Shown here one piece after another: positions 11,094 through 23,081 of a stretch of 64,000 nt of DNA. Both the position numbers and the translations under genes were made by a program. This DNA is from Cryptomeria japonica (taxonomy: Eukaryota > Streptophyta > Pinopsida > Cupressales > Cupressaceae). A model generated the notes under the pieces. The model saw only the letters and a program-made list of their open reading frames with translations, was not told the origin of the DNA and did not search any database. Numbering within the stretch: the stretch's first letter is position 1; each line of letters starts with the position of its first letter. The stretch covers positions 762,962,673 to 763,026,672 of the forward strand of contig NC_081408.1 of assembly GCF_030272615.1 (NCBI RefSeq), read 5' to 3'.

Positions 11094-13011
11094 ATGTTGC
11101 AAATGGGGTTCACATAAAAGTCTTTTATTATTTAGAGACTAGTATAAAGGGTGTGTCAACCTTGTGAAATTTTCTCCTAACAAAGCCTAAGGATTTTAGG
11201 GCTTTAGGAAATATTTTATGGTGTTTTTAGTCCATCAAATGGGTAGTATAGTTTGCTAGGGATTGATTTGTGTCAAGTAAGAGCAAGTGAGAACTTTGGG
11301 ATTACAAAGTTGATTTTGTGGCATTGTCTCATGTTCTCAAAACAATTTCATCAACATGTCCAAGTTGATATCCAAGTTCCAAGGGATTTCCAAACCTATG
11401 TGCGAGGGCTCAAACTTGTAGCGGTTTAGGATGGAGACTAGTAAGTATGCCCTAGTGAGTTGTTGTGTATGTTGAGTTTGCCATTGTGACTTACCCCCTA
11501 CCTCTGCATCCTGCTATCATGGTTATGCTTAACCACTCCCCTTAAAATTAGAGTCATATTTACAGTCGCTTGTAAAAGTAAAACAAGACTTCTAATTTAT
11601 AAGTGCCAAACTGAGGTTTACCTATGCCATAGCTTAACTTTTTTATACAATTATATATTGATGTATAATTTATTGTCCACTTTTAGACTAGTTAATTCAA
11701 AATAAAATGTTGGTGCCAAAGTCACTACTTATAGGTTCCCACTTCTCACTGTTGCCACTTTGAAATCCTAAGAAGGAGAATAGGTGTGCTCCCAAATTAC
11801 AATTTTCTGTTCCTGTTAATCTCTCTTGGAGAAAGAATCTACTCAGTTCATTAACATCGCCTTGCCAGTAATGTTAGTTCTCCAATCACTAAATTTTGAG
11901 TAGGAAAGCTTAGGGAGAAGGCTGTTGAAGCCAGAAATTAATGAATTGAACTCTCAAGGAGGGGGGTGAAATGAAATGTAGCACCACCATGAGTGCCAGT
12001 GGTTTTGTGATGTACATACTTCATTCCCAGTAGTATGGTTAATAACTTTTTCTACCTTCATGCTTGAGTAAGATTTGATGCATAAAATCATTCTTGTTGA
12101 TGCTTTTTGATGTGGGTATGCAGGTAGATGGAAGACAATCAATAATAACAGGTATCAAAGTTGAATTAAATCCTGTCCTACTGACATAAAAAAGTTTAAA
12201 GTTGTGAGAGGGGAATTTAAGCTAGTACTAATGGCTCTATAGTCACATGATATGCAAAATATTTCTGCTCTCTCATCCTTGCATGTTGATATCTATTTCT
12301 AGCAAACCCCTTGGCACAAGGCCTAATTTGATACACGAGTTTTATACTCCAAAGCTATAGTCAAGTGGAAATTCCTTTTCAACCCCCATAAAACTTGTTT
12401 AAAAGCATCTAAGAATGAAATGGTCTCTAACTCTTAATACACTATCTATATAGTATATACTCACCCAAAATCTAAATATTAAAAAAAGACCAAAGCAAAT
12501 ATAATCTAGTTCTAAATGAACCTATACAATGAGGACCCCTCCAAAGCAATAGTAGCATACAAGCACTAGTAAAAATATTTCCTAGAAATACAGTAAAGAA
12601 AACAATAGATGCCCTCTCATACAGTTCATATTCATTTCCTTAAGATAAAACAAACTTTTGTTCAAATAAGGAAGTAGTTGTGGTATCATAGTAAAGGCAT
12701 ACAATTAAGAATACATGTGTAGTATATGAAAGTAACTTCAACATGCTTCCCCAAGCTTGAAATACATATTCATAGAACTGCACAACTATTACATAAGTTT
12801 TCACTTTCTGGCTTTTCAACTTTCAAATATCTGAACGTAATAACTTATGCTTTTGAGGTTTTGCAGGAAACATACAGGTTGTGATTTTCACATTGCCATA
12901 CTAGACTACAATGAAACTGCACTACTTTGAAAGGTTACTTCTATGGATTTACTACTAAAACCAATCTGTGTACATTGTGATTACCAACACTTCATATTAC
13001 CCAAAGCAAAA
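11094..13011. other. Non-coding spacer between the two 490-bp direct repeats
   Basis: About 1.9 kb without a recognisable reading frame, RNA gene or terminal repeat on either strand. If the flanking repeats are LTRs, this would be the interior of a non-autonomous element. Confidence 0.5.
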
Positions 13012-13503
13012 GAACATGTATATTGGTATTATCTTTCATGTTTTCATGGTTTGTAGGTCTCCAAGATTCATTGGCACGTGCAAATGGTGACTGTTGGTAT
13101 GATATTGGTCATGTATCAGACCTAGTGCAGCATCAAGGGCATATTTGAAGTTGTAAGTGCAAGATAGACCCCCTTGGTGTTTGGAGAAAGGTAGTGAGGG
13201 GTGCAGAGGGTTAGTGCAGACCCTTTACAAGCTATTGTGGCCCTTGGGTAGGGCAAATCATCAAGAACTTTATGATTGTCCCTAGATAGTGTGTGGTTGT
13301 CCTAGTGAACAAATGAAGACTGAGTTTTTGGGAGTATGATGAAATGAATAATCTTATTATGTGCTAGACATCTGAGATAGGGTTGTAGTGATCCTTGGAA
13401 ACTTTTAAAGGGGTTTGGAGGCCCTAATAAGTGGAAACAAATCATATCTTGCCGATTGTCCTAAGTGACTTGGCTGTCACAGTCATTGTTGTCAATCATC
13501 TGT
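13012..13503. repeat. Direct repeat of about 490 bp, right copy
   Basis: Same orientation as 10601-11093. It differs by scattered substitutions and by a short change near 13420, where the left copy has a few more bases. Confidence 0.8.
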
Positions 13504-14885
13504 CAATTCTCCCAACACTATTATACAACCTTCATGCACTGCCATACATTCTCAAAATAATATTACACAACCTTCACTATAATTTTTCACTTAAGAAGGT
13601 CTCTCACCATTGAATTTAGAGATTCTTGGACTATTAAGGTTTAACAATTTTTTGATAGTTTTTGAAAGCAATTCCTACAATCCTTTGTGTAGAAACAACA
13701 ACGTTCTATATGTCCATGTATCAATGAGAGAGGTTTAGGATTTTCATTTAGCAACATGATTGATAGAGGTACCAAGAATGAAATTGCAAGGAAGATCTAA
13801 TATTTATGAATGGAATTGCAAATCAATCTAAGTTACATGTTTGATATCTTACTTATATCATGGCAACATAAAATGTATATGTGCACTCAACATACCTCTT
13901 TGCTTGTTTATTTGAGAATGTTGCTAGGAATTAATAGGTGAATGATACATTGATCTACACATGAATCACTTGTAATTTCCCGATACTTTCATCCCTTGGT
14001 CAAGGCTCCATACCCCCTTACACTTGAATATTGTTTCCACCCTCATGATTACTTGAAGTCTATTCTCAAATCACACTAAATGACAATAGTTAGTACAAAA
14101 TAGTGACCATAGCCAAGGAAGCTCAAATTTACTCATACTCAACATAATAAGAAATAGCTAAATCATCTGGACCATTATTCATAACATAACCTCTTTTTCA
14201 CGTCATGGAAGGCCAAAATTACAAGGATCACGCTTCTTTGAAGGAGCCATTGTTTAGAGCCACCAAACTATCAACAAGAGTAGAAGCTATTAGGCTCATA
14301 CAATTTTAGGACATATAAAGAGTTGAATCAGAAGCGAGATCATGAAGCATATAATAGAGAGGTATTCATGGAATAGACATCTGAAAACATCTCATTCATG
14401 AAGTAACAAAATGCTAAATAAAATGCAAGTAATAAAAAAACTTACAAGGATGAGGCATATTCATAACTTTTGTAGTCCCGCCTTGGATATCAACACTAGA
14501 AGCAACTCATATTGTTCTTGTACATACAAGACAATATGGGAGTTCATTATACCCAACAACTTGTGGAGTTGTTGTTCATGTTGGCTCTATTGGACCCTGC
14601 AATTAAGATTCAATATACATTATTCAATAAGATTAATTGTGCAACATAATGAAATATTGAAAAGTGTGTTATCTTGTTGAGCTTCATTTGGTTTCGAGAA
14701 TAGTTTAATATTCTCTACTTAATAGGGCCAACCACATAAAGGTGGAAGCTCATTTGGCCCCTCCCCCCCCTAACATCACTCTAAATTCTCCATTAACATC
14801 TTATAACATTCATTCATTCATTCTTTCTACCATTAATAAAATATAGCATTCATTCATTAATATCACATAATGTTCATTAACACAT
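13504..14885. other. Unassigned CACTA interior
   Basis: AT-rich and without a supported gene. The last 100 bp are made of imperfect CATTCATTAA/TTAACACAT-like words. The same words resume at 19891-20010, so this is one low-complexity tract that the copia element interrupted. Confidence 0.5.
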
Positions 14886-15315
14886 TGTTAGGGTTTCAAG
14901 CAGATCTGAAGCAAATATGAACTAAAAATTATATGCAAATTTAAATACAAAAGATAAAGAAATAAAACAGGACACAGATAACACAAAGATTTAACGTGGT
15001 TCACCCAGAATGGGTTACATCCACCATACACAGTTGTCCAATCTTTCTTATTATCCAGCAAAAATAGTACATCAACCTTACAATGCCTTAAGCATGCCAA
15101 CCACTTATAACATGCGTTTTTAGGGCAAAAACAAAGTCAGCCTTTTTAGGGTTTTATTACAATGTCGGTTTTCATTAAAAAAAAATACCCAATTTTTTTT
15201 TTCTCGGGGGGTGCCACCCCCAAACCCTTGCTCGGGGCCCGGCCAGGCCCCAGACCCCGGCAAGGATATATGCTGAGTGTACAGTACTTTTTTGATTAGT
15301 CACCATATTTCAACA
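14886..15315 (-). repeat. 3' LTR of copia 1
   Basis: 430 bp, TGTTAGGG to TTTCAACA on the + strand. It contains a strikingly GC-rich block (about 15204-15265) with a GGGGGGTGCCACCCCC palindrome inside otherwise AT-rich sequence. The PPT (minus strand CAAGTGGGAGAT) abuts at 15316. Confidence 0.92.
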
Positions 15316-15330
15316 ATCTCCCACTTGGAG
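15316..15330 (-). promoter_or_regulatory. Polypurine tract of copia 1
   Basis: Minus strand CTCCAAGTGGGAGAT directly before the LTR start TGTTGAAATATGG. This is the classic plant copia PPT form. Confidence 0.88.
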
Positions 15331-15412
15331 ACTGATACTACACGACACCACTGTACATGCAACATCCGCTGGATAAAACACTGCGACTTGACTGGTATAA
15401 ATTCCACAATTA

Positions 15413-18400
15413 TCAATCAAGAAGACCAACAGAAACTGATGAAGAAATCAGCTTCTCCTGTGGAACTGCCTTCATGAACATATCGACAGGATTCTCACTT
15501 GTGTGAATCTTCTCAAGCCGTAACTGACCCTCCTCCAAAACAGTCCGGATGAAGTGGTACCTGAGCTGAATGTGCTTTGTCCTTGAATGAAAAGCAGAGT
15601 TCTTCGCAAGATGAATGGCACTCTGGCTATCAGTATACAATGGGCGATCCTCTTGTGTCTAACCCAATTCCTCCAAAAAACATTGTAACCAAATCATCTC
15701 CTTGCTGGCTTCTATAGCAGCAACATACTCAACTTCAGTGGTTGAAAGTGCAACAACCTTTTGCAGCCTAGAAATCCAACTGACTACAGTTCCCCCTAAA
15801 GTAAAAGCATACACTGTAGTGCTCCTCCGTGAATCCATATCACCTGCCAGATCAGAGTCAACAAATCCACTCAGAGCGGCATTAGATCCTTTGAAACATA
15901 ATGCCTTCGTAGTGGTTCCTTTCAAATACCGAAAGATCCATTTCACATTATTCCAATGTTCCATACCCGGATTACTCATAAACCTGCTCACAACTCCCAC
16001 TACATGTGCAATATCTAGCCTTGTGCATACCATTACATACATCAGATTGCCAACAGCTAATGAATATGGGATGTAAGACATTTTCTTTACTTCTTCCTGT
16101 GCCTTAGGGCACATCTCCTTAGTCAATTTGGAATGACTAGCCAAAGGTGTACTAATTGATTTTGCATCCTGCATGTTAAATCTTTTCAACACCTTCTTTA
16201 TATATTCACTTTGGGACAAATTCAAGGTTCTATTTTTTCTGTCCTGTGTAATCCTCATACCCAGAATTTGCTTAGCTGCACCCAAATCCTTCATAGCAAA
16301 TGACCTGGCTAATTTTTGTTTAAGATCATTTATGTGTTCCATGTTAGAACCAACAACAAGCATGTCATCAACATAAAGCAATAGGATAATATAACTGCCA
16401 TTATCCAATCTCTTAAAATATACACAATGATCAGAATGACATCTATGATAACCATGTTCAGCCATGAAACTATCAAATTTTAAATACCATTGTTGGGGTG
16501 CTTGCTTTAGGCCATACAAACTTTTCTTCAACCTGCACACCAATTTCTCCTTACCTTTGACCTCATATCCCTGTGGTTGCAACATGTAAATTTCCTCCTC
16601 CAAATCTCTATGGAGAAAAGTTGTTGTTTTCACATCTAATTGTTCAAGATGTAAATCATCTGCAGCCACAAGACTAAGTATAGTTCTAATTGAAGTCATT
16701 TTTACAACTAGAGAAAATATTTTATCATAATCTATACCCTTTTTCTGTGCAAAACCTTTTACCACAAGTCTGGCCTTATATCTTTTCTGACCTCCTTCCT
16801 CCTCCTTCAACCGATAAACCCATTTGTTAGGCAAGGCTCTTTTTTCTATAGGTAAAGGGACTAAGTCCCAAGTCTTATTTTTCATCAAGGAGTCCATCTC
16901 CTCTTTCATGCCTAGCTCCCACTATTGTTTGGCATCAACCTGCATTGCTTCTTCATATTCTTCTGGTTCACCAGAATCAGTTAATAATATAGAATACAAA
17001 GAAGGAGAAAATCTTTCAGGCGGTCTACTTGACCTCGTAGAACGTCTAACACTTGCAGGAGTTTGTGGGACATTATGTTGTTGTTGAGCATCAGATACCT
17101 TTGGCATTTCATTTTCAGGAATCTCATCCAACACCACATATTCTTGCTTGTCCTGTTCATGCTTCTTTTCCTGCATCTGTTCTTTATACATAATCTTCTC
17201 ATTGAATATAACATCTCTACTTCTAGTTATTTTTTTATTTTCAAAATCCCATAATCAAAGCCATATTCATCTATCCCATATCCAATGAAGGTACATTTCT
17301 GAGATTTAGCATCAAGCTTGGTTCTGTTTTCTTTATCAACATGGACAAAAGCTTCACAACCAAAAGTTTTCAGAAAAGAATAATTTACCTTTTTACCAAT
17401 CCATGCCTCCTCTGGAATACCACCATCCAAAGGGGTTGAAGGTCCTCTATTTATCAAATAGACAACAGTATGTACAACATCTGCCAAAAAATGTAAGGGC
17501 AATCCAGCATGCAATCTCATGCTCCTCGCGTGTTCCATGATAGTCCTATTCATTCTCTTTGACAGACCATTTTCCTATGGAGTTCCTAGAACTGTCTTCT
17601 GCTTTCTAATCCCATTTAAGGAGCAACAATCTTCAAATGCTTTGTTGCAATACTCACCTCCATTATCCGATCTGAGACACTTCAACTTTTTTCCTGTCTC
17701 ATTCTCAACCAAAGCTTTCCATTTCTTAAAAGTTTCAAAAACATCTGATTTTTGTTTTAGGAAATATACCCATGTTTTTCTGGTTGAGTCATCAATAAAA
17801 ATAACATAATAACAAGAGCCACCAAGAGATGATACTTGAGCCGGTCCCCATACATCTGAATGCACAAGCTCTAACTTCTCACTCTTCTTCTCTTTCCCAA
17901 CCTTGAGAAATCTGACTCTTTTCTGTTTTCCATAAACACAGTTTTCACAGAACTCTAAATCAATCTTCTTTAGTCCTGGCAATAGATTTTTGGAGTGAAG
18001 GATTTTCATCCCTTTCTCACTCATGTGCCCAAGCCTATGGTGCCACATTATCGAATCTGTTCTTGCAACATCTATTGTTGTTGTCCCTATAGTAACTTTA
18101 TCTGTAGCAGCTAGGGTAGAGTAAGTGTTACCAGTACATAGATATAATGTGCCTACCTTTGCACCTTTAGCTACTACTAATGATCCTTTACTGACCTTCC
18201 AGATATTGTCTGAGAAGGTAACTATGCAACCTTCACTACCTAGTTGCCCTGCAGAAATTAAATTTCTTCTTAAGCTAGGAACATGTCTTACCTCCTGCAA
18301 AAACCAGTCATTTCCATTCTGCAACTTGATCTTTATCTTTCCTTTTCCAACAATTTGACAAGGCTCATCATCACCCAAAAATACCTGTCCAAAATTACCT

Positions 18401-19341
18401 TGAACATAATCTAGGAAATATTTTCTATGGGGTGTAGCATGAAATGAAGCCCCAGAATCTATTACCCAGGAATCATTAACATTATTCAAACATAAGATTA
18501 AAGCATGTTGTAAAGTATTACTTGCAATATTAGCTTCCTTACTATCATTTTCATTTTTGTCTCCTTCTTTGTTTTTCCGAGACCAACAGTCTTTCTTTAG
18601 AGGACCAGGCTTTTCGTAGTACCAACAATATTTTTTTCCTCTAGATTGAGAGCGTCCTTTCTTTGACTTCGCTCGTGACTTCTCATTCCCAGGGCCTTTT
18701 CCTCTTTCCTTTGATCTTCCTCTGTTCTCAACATTCAAAACACTACCCAATGATGTTGGAGTCTCACCTGTGCTTTTCCTTCGCATTTCCTCGCTTAGAA
18801 TAACACCAACAATATCATCAAATACCAAAGTATTTTTACCAGAGACAAAGTTACTTACAGCCATAACCAAGCTATTCCAGCTTTCTGGCAAAGAATATAT
18901 AATCAATAGAGCCCTAACCTCTTCTGCAAAGGTAATTTTTACCGAAGATAGTTGACTGGTAATTGTATTAAATTCATTTAAGTGCTCTGCTAAAGATCCT
19001 CCCTCACTCATTTTCAAATTAAACAAACGCTTCATAAGAAATACCTTATTCGAAGCCGAGGGTTTCTCATACAACTTTGCCAATGTCGCCATCAAATCTA
19101 CAGTCATTTTTGCTTCTGTTATATTGAATGCTACAGACAGTGCAAGGCACAATCAAATGGATCCCAGTGCCTTTCTATCTAAAATGTCTCACTCTTCATC
19201 TGACATTGTGGTCGCTTTCTTTGCCTTTCCTTCCAATGGCCGCCACAAATCCTTTTGATACAGGTAATCCTCCATCTGCATTTTCCATAACTGATAGTTC
19301 TGGCCGTTAAACTTTTTGACCTTGAATTTGGAATCCTCCAT
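15413..19341 (-). pseudogene. Copia 1 gag-pol polyprotein, broken
   Basis: The start ATG at 19341 begins MEDSKFKVKKFNG, and a TGG-to-TGA stop follows after about 50 residues. Domains in order: gag (UBN2-type, RLFNLKMSEGGSLAEHLNEF), a degenerate zinc knuckle near 18620 (CWYYEKPGPLKKDC), protease (VIDSGASFHATP, near 18450), integrase (WHHRLGHMSEKG, FIDDSTRKTWVYFLK, LRSDNGGEYC, stop before ENGLSKRMNR), then RT from 16909 (VKTTFLHRDLEEEIYM and YVDDMLVVG) and RNase H (YTDSQSAIHLAKN), ending at 15413. Protease before integrase before RT is the copia order. Several CAG-to-TAG stops and at least two frameshifts break it, though catalytic motifs of RT and protease survive. Confidence 0.93.
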
Positions 19342-19387
19342 TGCTCCCACTCAAATCTGAGAGTCCTGCCAATTTATAGAAAACCTC

Positions 19388-19399
19388 GCTCTGATACCA
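19388..19399 (-). other. Primer binding site of copia 1
   Basis: Minus strand TGGTATCAGAGC, complementary to initiator methionine tRNA, two bases from the end of the 5' LTR. Confidence 0.9.
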
Positions 19400-19401
19400 A
19401 T

Positions 19402-19851
19402 TGTTAGGGTTTCAAGCAGATCCGAAGCAAATATGAACTAACAATTATATGCATATTTAAATACAAAAGATAAAGAAATAAAACAAGACACAGATAACAA
19501 AGAGATTTAACGTGGTTCACCCATAATGGGTTACATCCACCATACATAGTCGTCCAATCTTTCTTATTACCCAACAAAAACAGTACATCAACCTTATAAT
19601 GACTTAAGCATCCCAGCCGCTTATAACATGCGTTTTTAGGGCAAAAACAAAGTCAGCCTTTTGAGGGTTTTATTACAATGTCGGTTTTCATTAAAAAAAA
19701 AACCCAAAATTTATTTTTTCTTGGGGGCGGGAGCTTTTCTCGGGGGCTGCCACCCCTGAACCCCAACCCGGGGCTCGGCCCGGCCCCGGACCCCGGCAAG
19801 GATACATGCTGAATGTACAGTACTTTTCTGATGAGTCGCCATATTTCAACA
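19402..19851 (-). repeat. 5' LTR of copia 1
   Basis: 450 bp, TGTTAGGG to TTTCAACA, matching 14886-15315. The GC-rich block is at about 19725-19800. It is longer than the left copy mainly because of extra bases in the poly-A/GC-rich part. Confidence 0.92.
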
Positions 19852-19890
19852 ATCTCCCACTTGGAGACTGATCAGGCTACACACTGAACA
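19852..19890 (-). other. Extra PPT-like sequence outside the copia 1 5' LTR
   Basis: The first 21 bases are identical to 15316-15336, the element's own PPT region. The following 18 bases differ. They end at a CACAT that matches the left flank. Confidence 0.7.
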
Positions 19891-20109
19891 CACATAACAT
19901 TGATTAACATTAATTAACACGCAACATTCATCAATATTAATTAACACATATCATCCATAACTATTAATTAGCACATAATTACATTCACTAACACATAAAA
20001 ATTAGTCATTATCAAATAAGTTAGATTACACTCATTTCTTTTTTTGTTTTTTCTTTGAAGTTATGAAAAGACTAAGTGAAACATCGGTTTCTTCATCATT
20101 TCCCCCCTC

Positions 20110-23081
20110 TACAGATATTTTGCCAACTGTTCATGATCTCGATGTATGCCTAGTCCTATACTAAGGACGAGGACACTGAAGTGAAGGGGGGTCCTCTGCA
20201 ATAACAAAAAAATGGGTTAAATTCAAAAAAAAAAATTTATTGTTACAAGTACTTCATTAATTTAGAGAACATAATTGTTGCGCTCTTTACCTGATGGGGC
20301 CACATCATTTTGTCTAGCCTCAACCTCATCTGGAGTTGAAATACTAAAGGTTACATTAATGCTGAACACCAATTGCAATTATATTTGTTTAAAGGAATAA
20401 CAGTGGTCCTCTTTACCTGAGTGGGGAATATCACATTCCTGATGTTGTGTACCCAGATCATGCTCCACTTGGTCACCACCAACTACATGCTCTAAAATAT
20501 TAACAAAAAAGGTTACATTAATTACTACTCTAATTACAGATTAAGATGTTTAATTGTATTAATAGCTAAATAAATAAATTTGAATAGCAAATGAATACCT
20601 CCACTACTGGGATGCACATCCGGACCTTCATGTGCAGGTGGTGTTTCACGATTAGCAGGCTGCATTCCAATATCATGCACATTGTTATCATTGCTTACTT
20701 ATTTAAAACAAATATAGTCACTTTATGTTGGAACTCAACATCAATTAGATTATTGGTAAAGTATTCAATTTGAAACAATTTCCATTTAGCATATTTACCT
20801 GTGTGACGGATGCACTTGAATGTTTTGTATACCCACTCAATTCTCATAGCCGATCAGCCACGATTGAATAGCTTTGCTGGTAGGCAATTCTCTTGTCATC
20901 TTTTGTGGGCGCTCTATTGAATTCAGAACCCTGCATTTTTGCTTGGTACCGTGAATTTTGCTTGCATTGTTTGATAAAAAAAAAAAAGTTTGCAATTTAT
21001 TAATATTTTGATACAATATTTCATTTACATGAGATATTTACAATTCATGCAACAAGTTTCATATAACTACCAGAGTCAAGTTTGTGTTGCCCGTGCTTTT
21101 CTTGTCTTGCCTTGGTTGCCTTTGACGTGTCACTCAGTGTATAAAAAGTTTGAAATATGTTAGATTATATAAATATAAAGAGTAATTAATTAGTACATAA
21201 TTACATTCTTAATAGTATCACGTACCTTCTTCTGACGTCTGGTGGTGTATTTCCTTTTTTCCTTTCAATTCTCTCCTTGGCATCCAAAATCAGATCCTTC
21301 CACTCCCTCTCTGGAATCATGGGGGAACACTCATACTTTAGGTTCCTCTCTAAATGGGTCCTGTATTGGTCCCTCACATACTTTAGATATGTGCCAGCTT
21401 TTTCAAGGAGCTTAGTTTTGTCAAAGGTGTCATTTCCAAACCACTCAACCATTTCTTTTGTCAATTCATCTTTTAACCTTTTTTCTTGGTCATTCCACCT
21501 TTTAAAGCAAAAACAAACCTGTTAGATTCAGAAATGAACTGAAGCTACATTTATTACAGTTCAAGAAATGGATCAAAGGAAAACTATTCTAGCAATGATA
21601 TGCAATAAAAATAGGGGATTAGGGTTAGTTCACATATGATGTACCACCTTTTACGTATGGTGGGCCCAAATATCTGCAATGCAATGTCACTAAAATGTTT
21701 ATAGAAAATATCATTGCTTGCAAAAAATTTATGGGATCATTAGTCCAAAACAAGTGATCATAAAGTAAATTACAATTAGAGTATATATAATAATAATTTT
21801 ATAGTACCTAGAACCTTTTGTATCTTTAAGGGAATCATTTCTTCGTCGCTCACCACCATTGTGGCCTGCAATGTTCCCATACTAGCAATACAAGAAGATC
21901 TAGGAAATGATGGTATGTTATTAGCAGTATTCCCCTCTGGCACATCCTCATGTGCATCTCCTCCTACAAAAAATGAATCCACTATGAAATGGTATTAGAA
22001 TTTAAGAAAGAACGCTTGAAGGGAAATAAACACATAACAAAAGATAGAGCAAAAGAGGGTACCAACAGTGGGCAGACCAATATGACGTGCAGTAGAGGAT
22101 GTCTACATGCTACGTGTTGCCAAAATTGTAGTCAACAATATAGGTGAGGCTAACCTCTGATGAGGCGGCAACGACATTTGCATAGGAACATTGATAGCAC
22201 CTAAAGAATAATACATTAAATATATCAAATATTAAATATATGAAAAGTGCAAGAATTGTAAACAAGGATGAACCTTTATTTTGAAGATTGACAATATCAA
22301 GTATGATGTGTTTTGGGTACTCAGAGTGATAAGTCAAGCAAGCGATAATACAAGAAAATTGTCATCACCTGAAGAACCTGCAACACCCTGATCATGGCAA
22401 CGACTTTCATGAGGGCGGATAAATTGCTGTAAAAATAATACGTACATATTTTAGTTAATGACATAAAAGAGAATAAAATATAAATCATTATTGAAGTTTT
22501 GTTATAATTAAATCTTTCATTACTGCTTACTTGCAAGTTTTCTGCTGTCTGAATCAATAATTCCACCCTCTCTTGTATCTCATCAGTAATAGGATGCACG
22601 GCTGCCAAATAAACAGTCTCTTTAGTAATTTTTCTAAGAGGCTTTTTTATGAATTCCATAGGGTGTGTGGAATTTTTAGGGTCATCATCAGTTAACCCTA
22701 TTGATTCCACATCCCTAGAGAGGTGCTCAAGTACTGCAACTCCCTTTCCCTTTCCCCGAACATCCGTCTGTGTCAAGAATATCATTAACAATTACAAAAT
22801 TAGTCTAAATCACTAAAAAAAAGAACATAATAATGTAACAGTTTGCTTCTATCTAATTTGTACAACTACAATGAGGTTTACTTGCTCGGTAGAAGTGTTG
22901 CAACCTACATCCCTGTCTGCGATGTGTGATGGATCCATGTCGCCCTGTGACAAAGAAAAAATATAAAAAACATTAGTGAAATTAAACCAATAGGCTTAGC
23001 AAAAAAACTTCATAATAAAATGGTATATTGGATTCATTAATTGGAGGTTGGTTAATTTAAATGGTATATAGTATGTACCAC
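20110..23081 (-). pseudogene. CACTA accessory protein gene, Transposase_24-like (multi-exon)
   Basis: In CACTA elements the second gene encodes a DNA-binding partner that recognises the sub-terminal repeats. I can follow exons with good splice sites and matching phases at 22944-22882, 22767-22531, 22426-22369, 22200-22063, 21963-21808, about 21673-21632 and about 21502-21236. Further pieces lie at about 21125-21070 and 20965-20810, with small exons near 20680, 20490 and 20330. The exon at 21502-21236 reads LTKEMVEWFGNDTFDKTKLL, YLKYVRDQYRTHL and MIPEREWKDL, the pattern of the plant Ptta/En/Spm Transposase_24 family. I see stops at about 22110, 21650 and 20850. The protein is likely inactive. 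The family call is by pattern and not by search. Confidence 0.72.

Larger units (their letters stand above)
14886..19851 (-). mobile_element. Ty1/copia retrotransposon 1, degenerate
   Basis: Complete copia-type element on the minus strand with LTRs at 14886-15315 and 19402-19851, a PBS, one broken gag-pol and a PPT. The left flank is CACAT (14881-14885). The right LTR is not followed at once by CACAT but by 39 extra bases, after which CACAT occurs at 19891-19895. The first 21 extra bases repeat the PPT region of the same element. It lies in the CACTA interior, downstream of the accessory gene. Confidence 0.92.

Noticed and set aside
10601-13503. Firm call of an LTR retrotransposon
   Set aside because: There is no PBS match to initiator tRNA, no target duplication at the outer edges, and no coding interior. 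It is reported only as direct repeats.
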